From contig NZ_JAGGLG010000020.1 in assembly GCF_017874315.1 (NCBI RefSeq), forward strand, positions 1-64,000: a stretch of 64,000 bases of DNA, written 5' to 3'. Below the pieces are notes generated by a model. The model did not search any database, was not told the origin of the DNA, and saw only the letters and a list, made by a program, of their open reading frames with translations. The stretch is from Symbiobacterium terraclitae (GTDB lineage: Bacteria; Bacillota; Sulfobacillia; Symbiobacteriales; Symbiobacteriaceae). Position 1 is the first letter of the stretch. Each line of letters begins with the position of its first letter. The position numbers and the translations under genes are program-made. Positions 1 to 8,066 of this stretch are shown here, one piece after another.

Positions 1-2
1 TC

Positions 3-23
3 AGACAGCGCATGAAGAAGTAG
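3..23 (+). CDS. Possible 3' end of an upstream gene
   Basis: The first bases can be read as the last codons of a gene entering from the left, ending ...RQRMKK and a TAG stop at 21-23. Only seven codons are visible, so neither the frame nor the product can be confirmed. The stretch from 24 to 233 carries no other recognisable gene. Confidence 0.25.
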   Translation, partial: RQRMKK

Positions 24-233
24 GCACGATCGTTGATATCCAATCATTGGGAGTCTGCCCCTATCTCACGTGCGGTTACCCGGACAGGCTCCTAGAGGCA
101 CTCTCCGCCGGGAGCGCCTCCCTGGTACAATGGGCACAGAGACCAAGCCCGTGTTCGCCGGAGGACCTGGCCCGGTGGGGAGGGCCGGTCCGTGGTCCGG
201 GCGAAGGGCCCGGTGAGGAGAGGAGGCCGGTTG

Positions 234-743
234 ATGCGAGACGTGTTGAGTCGTGGAACTGCGCCGTCCCTGGCGGTACCGCTTGGACTGGTGGAGGATG
301 CGTTCCGACGCCTGGAGAAGCGGCTGGAGGGGATGACCGAGGAGGAGTATCACTTCACGGGTCCGGATGACGCCAACTCCACGGCCATGCTGCTCCGGCA
401 CCTGATCCTGGTGGACCTCACGTACCTCCACATCATGATGGGCGACCTGGGGAAACTCCAGGAGATCCAGGCGAAGTACGGGCCTTTCCAGGACGAGAGC
501 GGGCGTATTCCTGGGGTGGCAGGCGCCTCGGGCAGCGCGCTCCTTGAGGAGTACCGCGGCGTGATCGAGATGGTCCGGCAGTATGTCTCTGGCCTGACGG
601 ACGAGGCCGCGGCGCGGGAGGTTAAGGTTCCCTGGTGGCCCGAGCCCGCCACGGTCCGCTACATGCTCTGGCACATGGCCAGCCACTCGAGCCACCACCA
701 GGGGCAGATCGCCCGGCTCCGGGCGGCGTACAAGCAGCGGTGA
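234..743 (+). CDS. DinB-fold family protein
   Basis: A protein of about 169 residues with the look of the DinB/YfiT four-helix-bundle superfamily, whose members bind a metal through three histidines and often act as thiol-dependent transferases or remain uncharacterised. The conserved pieces visible are an N-terminal LLRHL motif (about residue 51) and a C-terminal LWHMASHSSHHQGQI stretch, which supplies the closely spaced metal-binding histidines. The ATG at 234 was chosen because GAGGAGAGGAGG lies just upstream; an in-frame start at 192 lacks this. It is monocistronic and is followed by a strong hairpin at 816-844. The substrate cannot be inferred. Confidence 0.8.
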   Translation: MRDVLSRGTAPSLAVPLGLVEDAFRRLEKRLEGMTEEEYHFTGPDDANSTAMLLRHLILVDLTYLHIMMGDLGKLQEIQAKYGPFQDESGRIPGVAGASGSALLEEYRGVIEMVRQYVSGLTDEAAAREVKVPWWPEPATVRYMLWHMASHSSHHQGQIARLRAAYKQR

Positions 744-815
744 CCGCGTGACCGCATACGGATCCTGAACCGTGCCATTCTGACAAGCTGACAAAATGAC
801 AGAGATACACAGAAC

Positions 816-844
816 GCCGGGGGTGACATTTTGTCACCCCCGGC
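816..844 (+). terminator. Perfect 12-bp hairpin, possible terminator or operator
   Basis: Arms GCCGGGGGTGAC (816-827) and GTCACCCCCGGC (833-844) flank a five-base ATTTT loop. It lies 70 bases after the DinB-like gene and can terminate it, although no U-tract follows. The loop side also forms TGACA-TTT-TGTCA, and further TGACA words occur at 781-800, so a protein-binding role for the downstream molybdoenzyme operon is a second possibility. The rest of 745-1023 holds no gene. Confidence 0.6.
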
Positions 845-959
845 GCCGCACTTCCTGCCGCTCACAGTGCTGCAGTCCTTGTCATCTCCGGTGCCGCAGC
901 ACGCCCCCTTCGGCCTCCGGCGCACCGCCGGGAGCGCCGCAGGGCGCTCCTCGAACCGT

Positions 960-975
960 TGGCACGACCCTTGCT
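960..975 (+). promoter_or_regulatory. Sigma-54 (-24/-12) promoter
   Basis: TGGCACG, four bases (ACCC), then TTGCT matches the sigma-54 consensus TGGCACG-N4-TTGCW at every conserved position, including the GG at -24 and the GC at -12 ten bases apart. It is correctly oriented 48 bases upstream of the Fe-S subunit gene of the molybdoenzyme operon. Such promoters need RpoN and an AAA+ activator; neither gene is in the window. Confidence 0.7.
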
Positions 976-1023
976 GTTACCTTGGGGCGAACGCCACCAG
1001 ATCCAGCAAGGGGAGGGACCACG

Positions 1024-1689
1024 ATGACAGCAGCAGCCCCGGAACCCGGCTCCCGGAAGGAACCCCAGTGGGCGATGGTGATCGACCTGCAGAAGTGCAT
1101 CGGCTGCGATACCTGCACGGTCTCCTGTAAGGCCGAGAACCGCACTCCGCCAGGCATCAGTTACAACGTCGTCATCGCGATGGAACTCGGCGAGTTCCCC
1201 AACACCCGGCGGGCCTACCTGCCCAGGCCCTGCATGCAGTGCGACAGTCCGCCCTGCGCCGGCGTATGCCCCGTCGGCGCCACCTACAAGGGCGAGAGCG
1301 GTGTGGTCATCATCGACCACGACCGCTGCATCGGCTGTCGCTACTGCATCGCCGCCTGCCCCTACGGCGCCCGCTCCTTCGACTTCGGCGAGGGCTACGA
1401 CGAGATGATCGCCTACGCCGAGGTCCAGGCGCCCGAGTACGGGGTCCGGCGCGGGCCCCGTTGGAGAGGCGAGGCCCCCATCGGCACCGTGCGCAAGTGC
1501 ACCTTCTGCCTGCACCGCATCAACCGCGGCGAGGAGCCCGCCTGCGTGGAGACCTGCATCGGCGACGCCCGCTACTTCGGCGACCTGAACGACCCGAACT
1601 CGGTGGTGGCCAAGCTCGCCTCCAGCCCACGGGCGTTCCGGCTCAGGGAAGAGCTGGGCACCCAGCCCCGGGTCATCTACTTGAAGTAG
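1024..1689 (+). CDS. Molybdoenzyme Fe-S electron-transfer subunit (TtrB/NrfC/DmsB family)
   Basis: A 221-residue ferredoxin-type subunit that passes electrons between a membrane quinol-oxidising partner and a molybdopterin catalytic subunit. Four cysteine clusters are visible: CIGCDTCTVSC near residue 25, CMQCDSPPCAGVC near 71, CIGCRYCIAAC near 102, and CTFCLHRI followed by CVETC near 160-180. These are enough for four [4Fe-4S] clusters. The ATG at 1024 follows GGGGAGGG at the right distance; longer upstream readings lack a start signal. It is the first gene of a three-gene operon with the order seen for ttrBCA (tetrathionate reductase). Exact substrate is inference. Confidence 0.88.
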   Translation: MTAAAPEPGSRKEPQWAMVIDLQKCIGCDTCTVSCKAENRTPPGISYNVVIAMELGEFPNTRRAYLPRPCMQCDSPPCAGVCPVGATYKGESGVVIIDHDRCIGCRYCIAACPYGARSFDFGEGYDEMIAYAEVQAPEYGVRRGPRWRGEAPIGTVRKCTFCLHRINRGEEPACVETCIGDARYFGDLNDPNSVVAKLASSPRAFRLREELGTQPRVIYLK

Positions 1690-1705
1690 GAGGAGGGAGC
1701 ACACG

Positions 1706-2980
1706 ATGTCTGCACTGACCAGGGATGAGGCCGCCCTTCGGCTCGACCACGAGCAAACCGCCCCCGGGCCCAACAGGCTGATGCGGGCGGGCTGGTACCT
1801 GCTGCTCGTCACCCTGATGGCGGCCGGTGGAATCGCGGTCCTCCAGCGTACCGTGAACGGCCTTGCCGCGACCAACCTGACCTCCACCACCCCGTGGGGT
1901 GCCTGGATTGCCTTCTACATCTACTTCGTCGGCCTCTCCGCCGGTGCGTTCCTGCTCTCCAGCCTCATCTACGTCTTCGGCATGACCCGGTTCGAGCAGG
2001 TGGGACGCATGGCGCTGCTCACCGCCCTGGTGTCGATGATCGTCGCCCTCGTCTTCGTGCTCATCGATCTGGGCCGGATGGAACGGGCCCTCAGCGCTCT
2101 GGTCCACTTCAACTGGCTGTCGCCGCTGGCGTGGGAGATGCGCTTCTACCTCATCTACATCCTGCTGCTGGCGGCAGAGTTCTGGTTCGCGATGCGGGCC
2201 GACCTCGTGCGCCGCGCCGCACGGTCCCGCCTCGCCCGCTGGCTCAGCCTCGGCAGCAGGTCCACCGACACCGCGCAGGACCATCGGATGCTGCGGGTGC
2301 TCGGCACCATTGGCGTGCCCATTGCCATCTTCGGCGTGCACGGCGGCACCGGCACGATCTTCGCCATCGTCAAGGCCCGGGGCATGTGGTTCTCGGCGCT
2401 CACGCCGATCGTCTTCATCGTGTCGGCCCTGGTCTCGGGCACCGCGCTGCTGGCCCTGCTCTACATCCTGCGGCAGAAGGCCCTGCGGCGGCCGGTGGAC
2501 AGCCGGATGGCTGCCGACCTGGGCAAGCTGCTGGGCGGCTTCCTGCTGGTGGACCTGGGCCTGCTCTTGTACGAGTACCTGGTGCCGCTGCTCTCCATGG
2601 CGCCGCACGAGACCGAGGTCCTGCACGTGATGATGGAGGGGCCTTACGCCTGGAGCTTCTGGATCCTGCAGCTGGGCATCGGCATGGTGGCGCCGGCGAT
2701 CATCCTGATGACCCGGCTGCGGGAGTCCGTGCCGCTCACCGCATTGGCCGCGCTCATGGTGGTCGTGGGCATCGTCGGGGTGCGCTTCAACATCGTCGTG
2801 CCGCCGCTGGTGATCCCGACACTGCGGGGGTTGCCTGCCGGCCAGTACTTCCCGAGCGCGGTGGAGTGGTGGTCCAGCGCAGGCATCATCGCCATGGGGC
2901 TCCTGCTCTTCAGCCTGGCCGCCGACCTGCTGCCGGTGGATGACGACGCTCACGAGATCGGAGGGACGGCTCATGACTGA
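1706..2980 (+). CDS. NrfD/TtrC-family polytopic membrane subunit
   Basis: A 424-residue integral membrane protein with eight or nine hydrophobic segments spread over its length. It resembles the NrfD/PsrC family, which oxidises membrane quinol and hands electrons to the Fe-S subunit. The start at 1706 follows AGGAGGAGGG. Its stop overlaps the start of the catalytic subunit (ATGACTGA arrangement), which suggests translational coupling. Between the third and fifth helices there is a basic soluble loop (around residues 165-195). At 424 residues it is longer than a typical 320-340 residue NrfD protein, with extra C-terminal sequence ending in the acidic DLLPVDDDAHE. Confidence 0.85.
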   Translation: MSALTRDEAALRLDHEQTAPGPNRLMRAGWYLLLVTLMAAGGIAVLQRTVNGLAATNLTSTTPWGAWIAFYIYFVGLSAGAFLLSSLIYVFGMTRFEQVGRMALLTALVSMIVALVFVLIDLGRMERALSALVHFNWLSPLAWEMRFYLIYILLLAAEFWFAMRADLVRRAARSRLARWLSLGSRSTDTAQDHRMLRVLGTIGVPIAIFGVHGGTGTIFAIVKARGMWFSALTPIVFIVSALVSGTALLALLYILRQKALRRPVDSRMAADLGKLLGGFLLVDLGLLLYEYLVPLLSMAPHETEVLHVMMEGPYAWSFWILQLGIGMVAPAIILMTRLRESVPLTALAALMVVVGIVGVRFNIVVPPLVIPTLRGLPAGQYFPSAVEWWSSAGIIAMGLLLFSLAADLLPVDDDAHEIGGTAHD

Positions 2981-5900
2981 CGATCGCAAGCACAGTGTGA
3001 CCCGCCGACAGTTCGTCGCCGGGGCGGTGATGGTGGGTGGCTCCATCGCCGCCATGCCCCTGCTGGGCGGCGGCATCTCCCAGGCCTTCGACGAGCCCTT
3101 CGCCAACCGCAAGCACCACGGCGTCGGCGACTTCGGTGAGCCGACCCCGGCGGAGCGGGTGATCTACACCACCTGCGAACAGTGCCAGACCCACTGCACG
3201 ATCAAGGTGGTGCTGACCGACCCGGCGGTGACCGGGGGCAAGGCCTACGTGCGCAAGATCGCCGGCAACCCCTACTCGCCGCTCAACACGGTGCCCTACG
3301 ATCAGATCCCCTACGACACCTCGCCTTTCGCCGCCGCACAGGGGCACGGTGACCTTGCGGTGGACGGGAGGCTCTTCGCCGGCGGTCGCACATGCCTCAA
3401 GGGGCAGGCCGGAATCCAGACGGCCTACGACGCCTACCGCATTGCCAAGCCGCTGAAGCGGGTGGGGCCCCGGGGTTCGGGCGAGTGGCAGTCCATCTCG
3501 TGGGAGCAAGCCATCCAGGAGATCGCGGACAGGCTCAGGCCCCACATCGGCTACGCGCCCAAGGAGCAGGTGATGGCCGACTGGGCGAAGGTGAAGGCCG
3601 GGGAGATGACGCAGGAGGCGTTCGACGCCAAGTACAGGGACGTCCTGGTCAACACGTTGCACCCCGACCTGGGGCCCAAGTCGAATCAGATCGCCTTCGT
3701 CTTCGGCAACCGCGACGGCTTCATCACGCGGATGTTCAACCAGGCCATCGGGACCATCAACACCTTCAACCACGGCGGCATCTGCGGCGTGCCGGGGGTG
3801 GCGGCCAACGTGCGCGGCCGCAACGGCACCCAGAGCAAGAACCGGCAGTACGCCGACCTCGATCACTGCGAGTACCTGATCGCCTGGGGCACCAACCTGG
3901 CCGTGGCCAACAAGGGGCCCACCTGGCTGGCGCCGCGACTCATGAACGCAATCCAGCGGGGCATGAAGCTGGTCGTGGTGGACCCCCGGCTCTCCAAGAC
4001 GGTGGAGAAGGCGCACCTCTGGGTGCCCGTGAAGCCGGGCATGGACATCGCTCTAGCCTTCGGCATGATCCGCTGGATCATCGAGAACGAGCGCTACGAC
4101 GAGCGCTACCTGCGCAATCCGGGCAAGAAGGCGGCCGCCGCCGATGGCGAACCGACCTGGTCCGACGCCACACACCTGGTCAACCTGTCGAACCCCGACC
4201 GGCCGAAGCTGCGGGCAAAGGACGTGGGCCTGGAGGGCGACGCCTTTGTGGTGCTGCAGGACGGCGTTCCCGTTCCGGCCACCGAGGCTATGGACGGTCA
4301 GCTGGAAGTGGACACCGAGATCAACAGGATCCGGGTGAAGTCGGCCTTCACCCTCCTGAAGGAGCGGGTGTTCGAGAAGAGCATCGCCGAGTACGCCGAG
4401 ATGGCCGGGGTGCCCGAGGCGACCATCGTCGAGATGGCCCGGGACTTCACCGCGCACGGCAAGCGGGCCGTCGCCGTCTCCTACCGCGGACCGGCGATGC
4501 ACACCAACGGCTTCTACGCCGTCTACGCCATCGGCATCCTCAACTACCTGATCGGCAACCACGACTGGAAGGGCGGCGAGAACTCCTCGGCCGTGCGCTA
4601 TAAGGAGACCACCGGAAGCCGCTACGACGTGTCAAAGGTGGAGGGCGGCTACGCCCCCTGGGGCGTGCCCATCACACGGGAGAAGCAGGTGTACGAGCAG
4701 AGCTCACTGTTCGCGCGCGACGGCTACCCCGCCAAGCGGCGCTGGACTTTTCTGGGCGGCAACGCCTGCCACGAGGTCATCCCATCGGCCTACGACGAGT
4801 ACCCCTACGCGCTCAAGGCCTTGTTCATCAACCGGATGTCGCTGGTGGAGTCCGCCCCCGGCGGCAACGTCCAGGCCGAAATGCTGAAGGACGAGCAGAA
4901 GCTGCCGCTGGTGGTGGCCTTCGACGTGGTGATCGGCGGCACGTCGCAGTACGCCGACTATATCCTGCCCGACCTGACCTACCTGGAGCGGTGGAACCTG
5001 CTCTCCATCTACCCTAACCAGAACCTGAAGGAGAGCCACATCGAGCAGCCGGCCTGCCGCGTGATGGACGGGCCCAGGGCGGTGGAGGACGTTCTGATCG
5101 ACCTGGGCAAGGTGCTGGGGCTCAAGGGCTTCGGGCCCAACGCCTTCCCGGGCGGCCACAGTCTCGACAGGGCGGAGGACTACTACCTGAAGATCGTGGC
5201 CAACATCGCCTTCGACGAGGAGCCGGTGCCGGACGCCTCGCCGGAGGAGCTGGAGCTGTTCAGCCGGGCCCGGCGGATCGCCCTGGGCGATCGGTACGAC
5301 GAGGAGGCCTGGAAGGCGGCGGTTACGCCGGAGGAGTGGCCGAAGGTGGTCTACGTGCTGAACCGCGGAGGGCGGTTCGCCCCGCCGGACACCGCCTACG
5401 AGGGCGAATGGCTCGCGATGCGCTACGGCGGCCAGGTGAACCTCTACGATGAAGTGGCGGCGCGGCAGAAGTCGTCCTACACGGGCAAGTACTACGACGG
5501 CACGCCGCTGATCTGGAGCGCCGTGGACTACACCGGCAGCGAGATCCAGGACAACCTGCCGCTTCAGTTCACCAACTGGAAGTCGAGCCACCTCTCCAAC
5601 CACCGCACTATCGGGAACGCCTGGCTGCGGGAGATCCGGGAGGAGAACCCGGTGTGGATCCACCCGAGGGATGCCGCCGCACGGGGCATACGGCACGGCG
5701 ACCGGATCCGGCTGCGGTCGGCCTCGGCCACTGTGGAGGCCACGGCCTACATCACCGAGGGCATCCGGCCCGGGGTCGTCGGGGCCGAATTCTCCTATGG
5801 GCACGAGACCTACGGTGCGAGGGCGGTGACCATCGACGGCGTCGTGATCCCGCCGGTGACTGCGTACGGACACACGGGGTACGACATGCGGCAGACCGGG

Positions 5901-6059
5901 ACGGAACCGACGGGCCTGGCGCCGGGCCGGGGCACGGGCTTCCGGGTGAACGACCTGATCCGGCAGGACGACCACCTGGGCCCGGGATCCAGCCTCGTGG
6001 ATGCGCTGACCAACGCGAGCGCCCAGTACGACACGTGGGTGGAGGTTGAGAAGGTGTAG
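2973..6059 (+). CDS. Tat-exported molybdopterin oxidoreductase, tetrathionate reductase-like catalytic subunit
   Basis: A 1028-residue catalytic subunit of the DMSO-reductase superfamily. A twin-arginine signal (TRRQFVAGA) lies at about residues 9-17. The N-terminal [4Fe-4S] cluster ligands are C68, C71, C75 and C141 (CEQCQTHC then GGRTCLKG). The likely molybdenum ligand is C271 in GGICGVP. Length near 1030 residues and the B-C-A gene order resemble Salmonella TtrA, while arsenate reductase ArrA is shorter (about 850). It probably acts outside the membrane in anaerobic respiration on tetrathionate, another sulfur oxyanion or arsenate. The start at 2973 follows GGAGGG. Family placement is firm; the acceptor is inferred. 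Confidence 0.85.
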   Translation: MTDDRKHSVTRRQFVAGAVMVGGSIAAMPLLGGGISQAFDEPFANRKHHGVGDFGEPTPAERVIYTTCEQCQTHCTIKVVLTDPAVTGGKAYVRKIAGNPYSPLNTVPYDQIPYDTSPFAAAQGHGDLAVDGRLFAGGRTCLKGQAGIQTAYDAYRIAKPLKRVGPRGSGEWQSISWEQAIQEIADRLRPHIGYAPKEQVMADWAKVKAGEMTQEAFDAKYRDVLVNTLHPDLGPKSNQIAFVFGNRDGFITRMFNQAIGTINTFNHGGICGVPGVAANVRGRNGTQSKNRQYADLDHCEYLIAWGTNLAVANKGPTWLAPRLMNAIQRGMKLVVVDPRLSKTVEKAHLWVPVKPGMDIALAFGMIRWIIENERYDERYLRNPGKKAAAADGEPTWSDATHLVNLSNPDRPKLRAKDVGLEGDAFVVLQDGVPVPATEAMDGQLEVDTEINRIRVKSAFTLLKERVFEKSIAEYAEMAGVPEATIVEMARDFTAHGKRAVAVSYRGPAMHTNGFYAVYAIGILNYLIGNHDWKGGENSSAVRYKETTGSRYDVSKVEGGYAPWGVPITREKQVYEQSSLFARDGYPAKRRWTFLGGNACHEVIPSAYDEYPYALKALFINRMSLVESAPGGNVQAEMLKDEQKLPLVVAFDVVIGGTSQYADYILPDLTYLERWNLLSIYPNQNLKESHIEQPACRVMDGPRAVEDVLIDLGKVLGLKGFGPNAFPGGHSLDRAEDYYLKIVANIAFDEEPVPDASPEELELFSRARRIALGDRYDEEAWKAAVTPEEWPKVVYVLNRGGRFAPPDTAYEGEWLAMRYGGQVNLYDEVAARQKSSYTGKYYDGTPLIWSAVDYTGSEIQDNLPLQFTNWKSSHLSNHRTIGNAWLREIREENPVWIHPRDAAARGIRHGDRIRLRSASATVEATAYITEGIRPGVVGAEFSYGHETYGARAVTIDGVVIPPVTAYGHTGYDMRQTGTEPTGLAPGRGTGFRVNDLIRQDDHLGPGSSLVDALTNASAQYDTWVEVEKV

Positions 6060-6166
6060 GCCTACGGGGGGCCAGTCAGGCGCATACCCGAATCCACAGC
6101 CGTGATGCGGGGTACACCTGCGCCGACCCAAGAGGGGAGAGGGTTACAGGCGGGAGGGGCTGGTGG

Positions 6167-6664
6167 ATGGGCGATGTCGAGTACGTCAACTGGGCCGGGC
6201 GGATCAGGCTGGAGTGGATGGGGCGCCCGCAGGAACTGCCGCCCGTTGAGCTGATCACCAGCGTCCACAGCTTCTGCTTCCTGGACGGCAAGCTGATGCT
6301 GGTCGACCTGAACGAGCGGGGATGGGACATCCCGGGCGGGCACCGGGAGCCCGACGAGTCCGCAGAGGAGTGCGTGCTGCGCGAGACGATGGAGGAGGGC
6401 TACGTGCGGGGCGTGCCCACCCTGGTCGGGCTCGTCAAGGTGGACCACAGCGAGAACGACCAGTGGCGGCCGGGGGGCAAGTACCCGAAGGTGGGCTACC
6501 AGGCCTTCTACCGCGTGGACATCACCGAGGTGCTGCCGTTCGGCGCCGAGTTCGAGGCGGCCCGCCGCATCTTCGCCGCGCCCGCGGAGGCGCCGCGGCT
6601 CCATCCCCGCTGGAGCCGCATGCTCGAGCGGGCGTTGGCTGCTGCGGTCTCCTCAGTCCGTTGA
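6167..6664 (+). CDS. Nudix hydrolase family protein
   Basis: A 165-residue protein with a Nudix box at about residues 48-70: GGHREPDESAEECVL followed by RETMEEGYV. This keeps the catalytic REx2EE core, but a tyrosine sits where the consensus has its last glycine. Nudix enzymes cleave nucleoside diphosphates linked to another moiety with Mg2+. The start follows GGGAGGGG. It is a single gene, convergent with the next one, with a hairpin terminator between them. Nothing nearby points to its substrate. Confidence 0.82.
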   Translation: MGDVEYVNWAGRIRLEWMGRPQELPPVELITSVHSFCFLDGKLMLVDLNERGWDIPGGHREPDESAEECVLRETMEEGYVRGVPTLVGLVKVDHSENDQWRPGGKYPKVGYQAFYRVDITEVLPFGAEFEAARRIFAAPAEAPRLHPRWSRMLERALAAAVSSVR

Positions 6665-6727
6665 GGCGGCCCGGCCGGTCTGCGCGGCCGGCGAATACGC
6701 CCGCACGGATGCCCTGCCGACGCGAAC

Positions 6728-6768
6728 GGGGCCGTCCCCTGAGCGACCTGCTCTGGCGGGACGGCCCC
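6728..6768. terminator. Bidirectional hairpin terminator
   Basis: Arms GGGGCCGTCCC (6728-6738) and GGGACGGCCCC (6758-6768) are a perfect 11-bp inverted repeat between two convergent genes. A pyrimidine run (TCTCC) follows on the plus side. Confidence 0.75.
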
Positions 6769-6775
6769 TCTCCAG

Positions 6776-7342
6776 TCACACCCTCAGCAATCCCCGGAAG
6801 CCCCGGGCGGCGTAGTACGACTCCGCGCCGTTGTGATACGTCCAGACCGTGCTGTACCGGCGGTCGCAGAACATCGCGCCGCCGAGCCGCCGGATCTCCG
6901 GGGGCGTCTGCACCCAGCTCGACGTCTTCGTGTCGAAGGCGCCCAGCTTCTGCAGGTCGCGGTACTCCTGCTCGGACAGCAGCTCGATGCCCATATCGGC
7001 CGCCATGCCGATTGCGCTGCCCGCGGGCTTGTGCTCCTTCCGCGACTCCAGGGCCTCCGGATCGTAACAGAGGCTCCTGCGCCCCTTGGGGCTCTCCGGG
7101 GAGCAGTCGACGAAGATGTACTCGCCGGTCTGGCTGTCGAACCCGACCACATCGGGCTCGCCGCCGGTCCGCTCCATCTCGTGGAGGGACCAGAGCTTCT
7201 CCGGGTTGGCCTCCAGCCTGGACTGCACGCCCGCCCAGTCCAGGCCCGGATGCCGGTTCATGTTCTTCTCGAAGCGGGCCTGCAGCGTGCGGAGCAACTC
7301 CGCGCGCTGCTCGGGCGAAAGCACGCGATCCGCGTTCCCCAT
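6776..7342 (-). CDS. DUF4256 family protein
   Basis: A 188-residue soluble protein that I recognise as the DUF4256 family. Conserved pieces include an N-terminal helical region (residues 1-50), VGFDSQTGEYIFVDCSPESPKGRRSLCYD near 67-95, and a C-terminal GAMFCDRRYSTVWTYHNGAESYYAARGFRG. The biochemical role of the family is unknown to me. It is transcribed alone on the minus strand, and its ATG at 7342 has only a weak upstream purine stretch. There is no signal peptide or membrane segment. Confidence 0.8.
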   Translation of the reverse strand: MGNADRVLSPEQRAELLRTLQARFEKNMNRHPGLDWAGVQSRLEANPEKLWSLHEMERTGGEPDVVGFDSQTGEYIFVDCSPESPKGRRSLCYDPEALESRKEHKPAGSAIGMAADMGIELLSEQEYRDLQKLGAFDTKTSSWVQTPPEIRRLGGAMFCDRRYSTVWTYHNGAESYYAARGFRGLLRV

Positions 7343-7476
7343 GCGCTCACACCACCCCGTTGCGTGTCTGGCTTCTCATTCCCCTGAAGCGCCGAACGTA
7401 GGGTGAACTCCCCCTGCCTGGTTGATTCCCCCTGGGCGGCATTGGCCAGCCGGGCGCCGCAGCCAGGCGAGCTGGG

Positions 7477-7842
7477 CTAGACTTGGCTCAACCGCTGCAG
7501 CGCGGTTTCCCTGTCCGGCACGAAGAAGACATGCCGGCCCCGGTTGCTCTCGTGGATAAAGTCCCGCAGGGCCTTGCTGTCGTACACGCCGAAGTCACCG
7601 ACGATGGCCAGGGCGAACCGGTAGTTGGAGACCTTCTGCAGGATCTCCCCGGCGAGGCCGGTCCGCAGGTTGAAGAAGTCCTCCGCGATACAGGCCTTGT
7701 CGATGATGACCTTGCTGCACTCGTGGTTGTAGTAGATGGTGGCCATCAGGTCCAGCGCGTCCTGCGCCGTGTTGATGATGACCTCCGGGCTCTCGACCAG
7801 TACCACATCGGTGCCCTCGATCCTGGTGATGTCGACTGCCAC
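7477..7842 (-). CDS. DUF4180 family protein
   Basis: A 121-residue soluble protein starting VAVDITRIEG and matching the DUF4180 family, small alpha/beta proteins of unknown function. They contain a strand-helix core with conserved DLMATIYYNHECSKVIIDK and FFNLRTGLAGEILQKVSNYRFALAIVGDF motifs. The GTG at 7842 was chosen because AGAGGAG lies about eight bases upstream; the open frame extends further back, but that extension has poor composition and no signal. Single gene; no context clue to its job. Confidence 0.82.
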   Translation of the reverse strand: MAVDITRIEGTDVVLVESPEVIINTAQDALDLMATIYYNHECSKVIIDKACIAEDFFNLRTGLAGEILQKVSNYRFALAIVGDFGVYDSKALRDFIHESNRGRHVFFVPDRETALQRLSQV

Positions 7843-8066
7843 ATACGCCACTCCTCTGCCGCAACGGCCTGCGGTGGGGGTTTCTGCCATTCTACAGGCT
7901 GCGGCGGGATCCGTCAACGCGGGGAGAGGATGCCGCACAGCGCCACGGGCTACGTGCTCTTCCTCGGCCGAAGCTGCGGGAGCACCGGCTGCGGGTGACT
8001 GCGGGTAGCCGATCCTGCAGGGGCCGCCCGGATGGCTGGTCGGCCCAGATGGCTGGTCCGCCCGGG

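Noticed and set aside
1-60. FNR-type box in TTGATATCCAATCA near 33-46
   Set aside because: The half-sites are offset by one base from TTGAT-N4-ATCAA, and the DinB-like gene downstream gives no reason for FNR control.
1673-3112. Long minus-strand frames opposite the molybdoenzyme and other GC-rich genes (also 4704-6131, 21760-25428, 32611-35838)
   Set aside because: They are antisense shadows of high third-position GC, rich in His, Arg, Gly and Gln, without starts or domains, and lie fully opposite well-supported genes.
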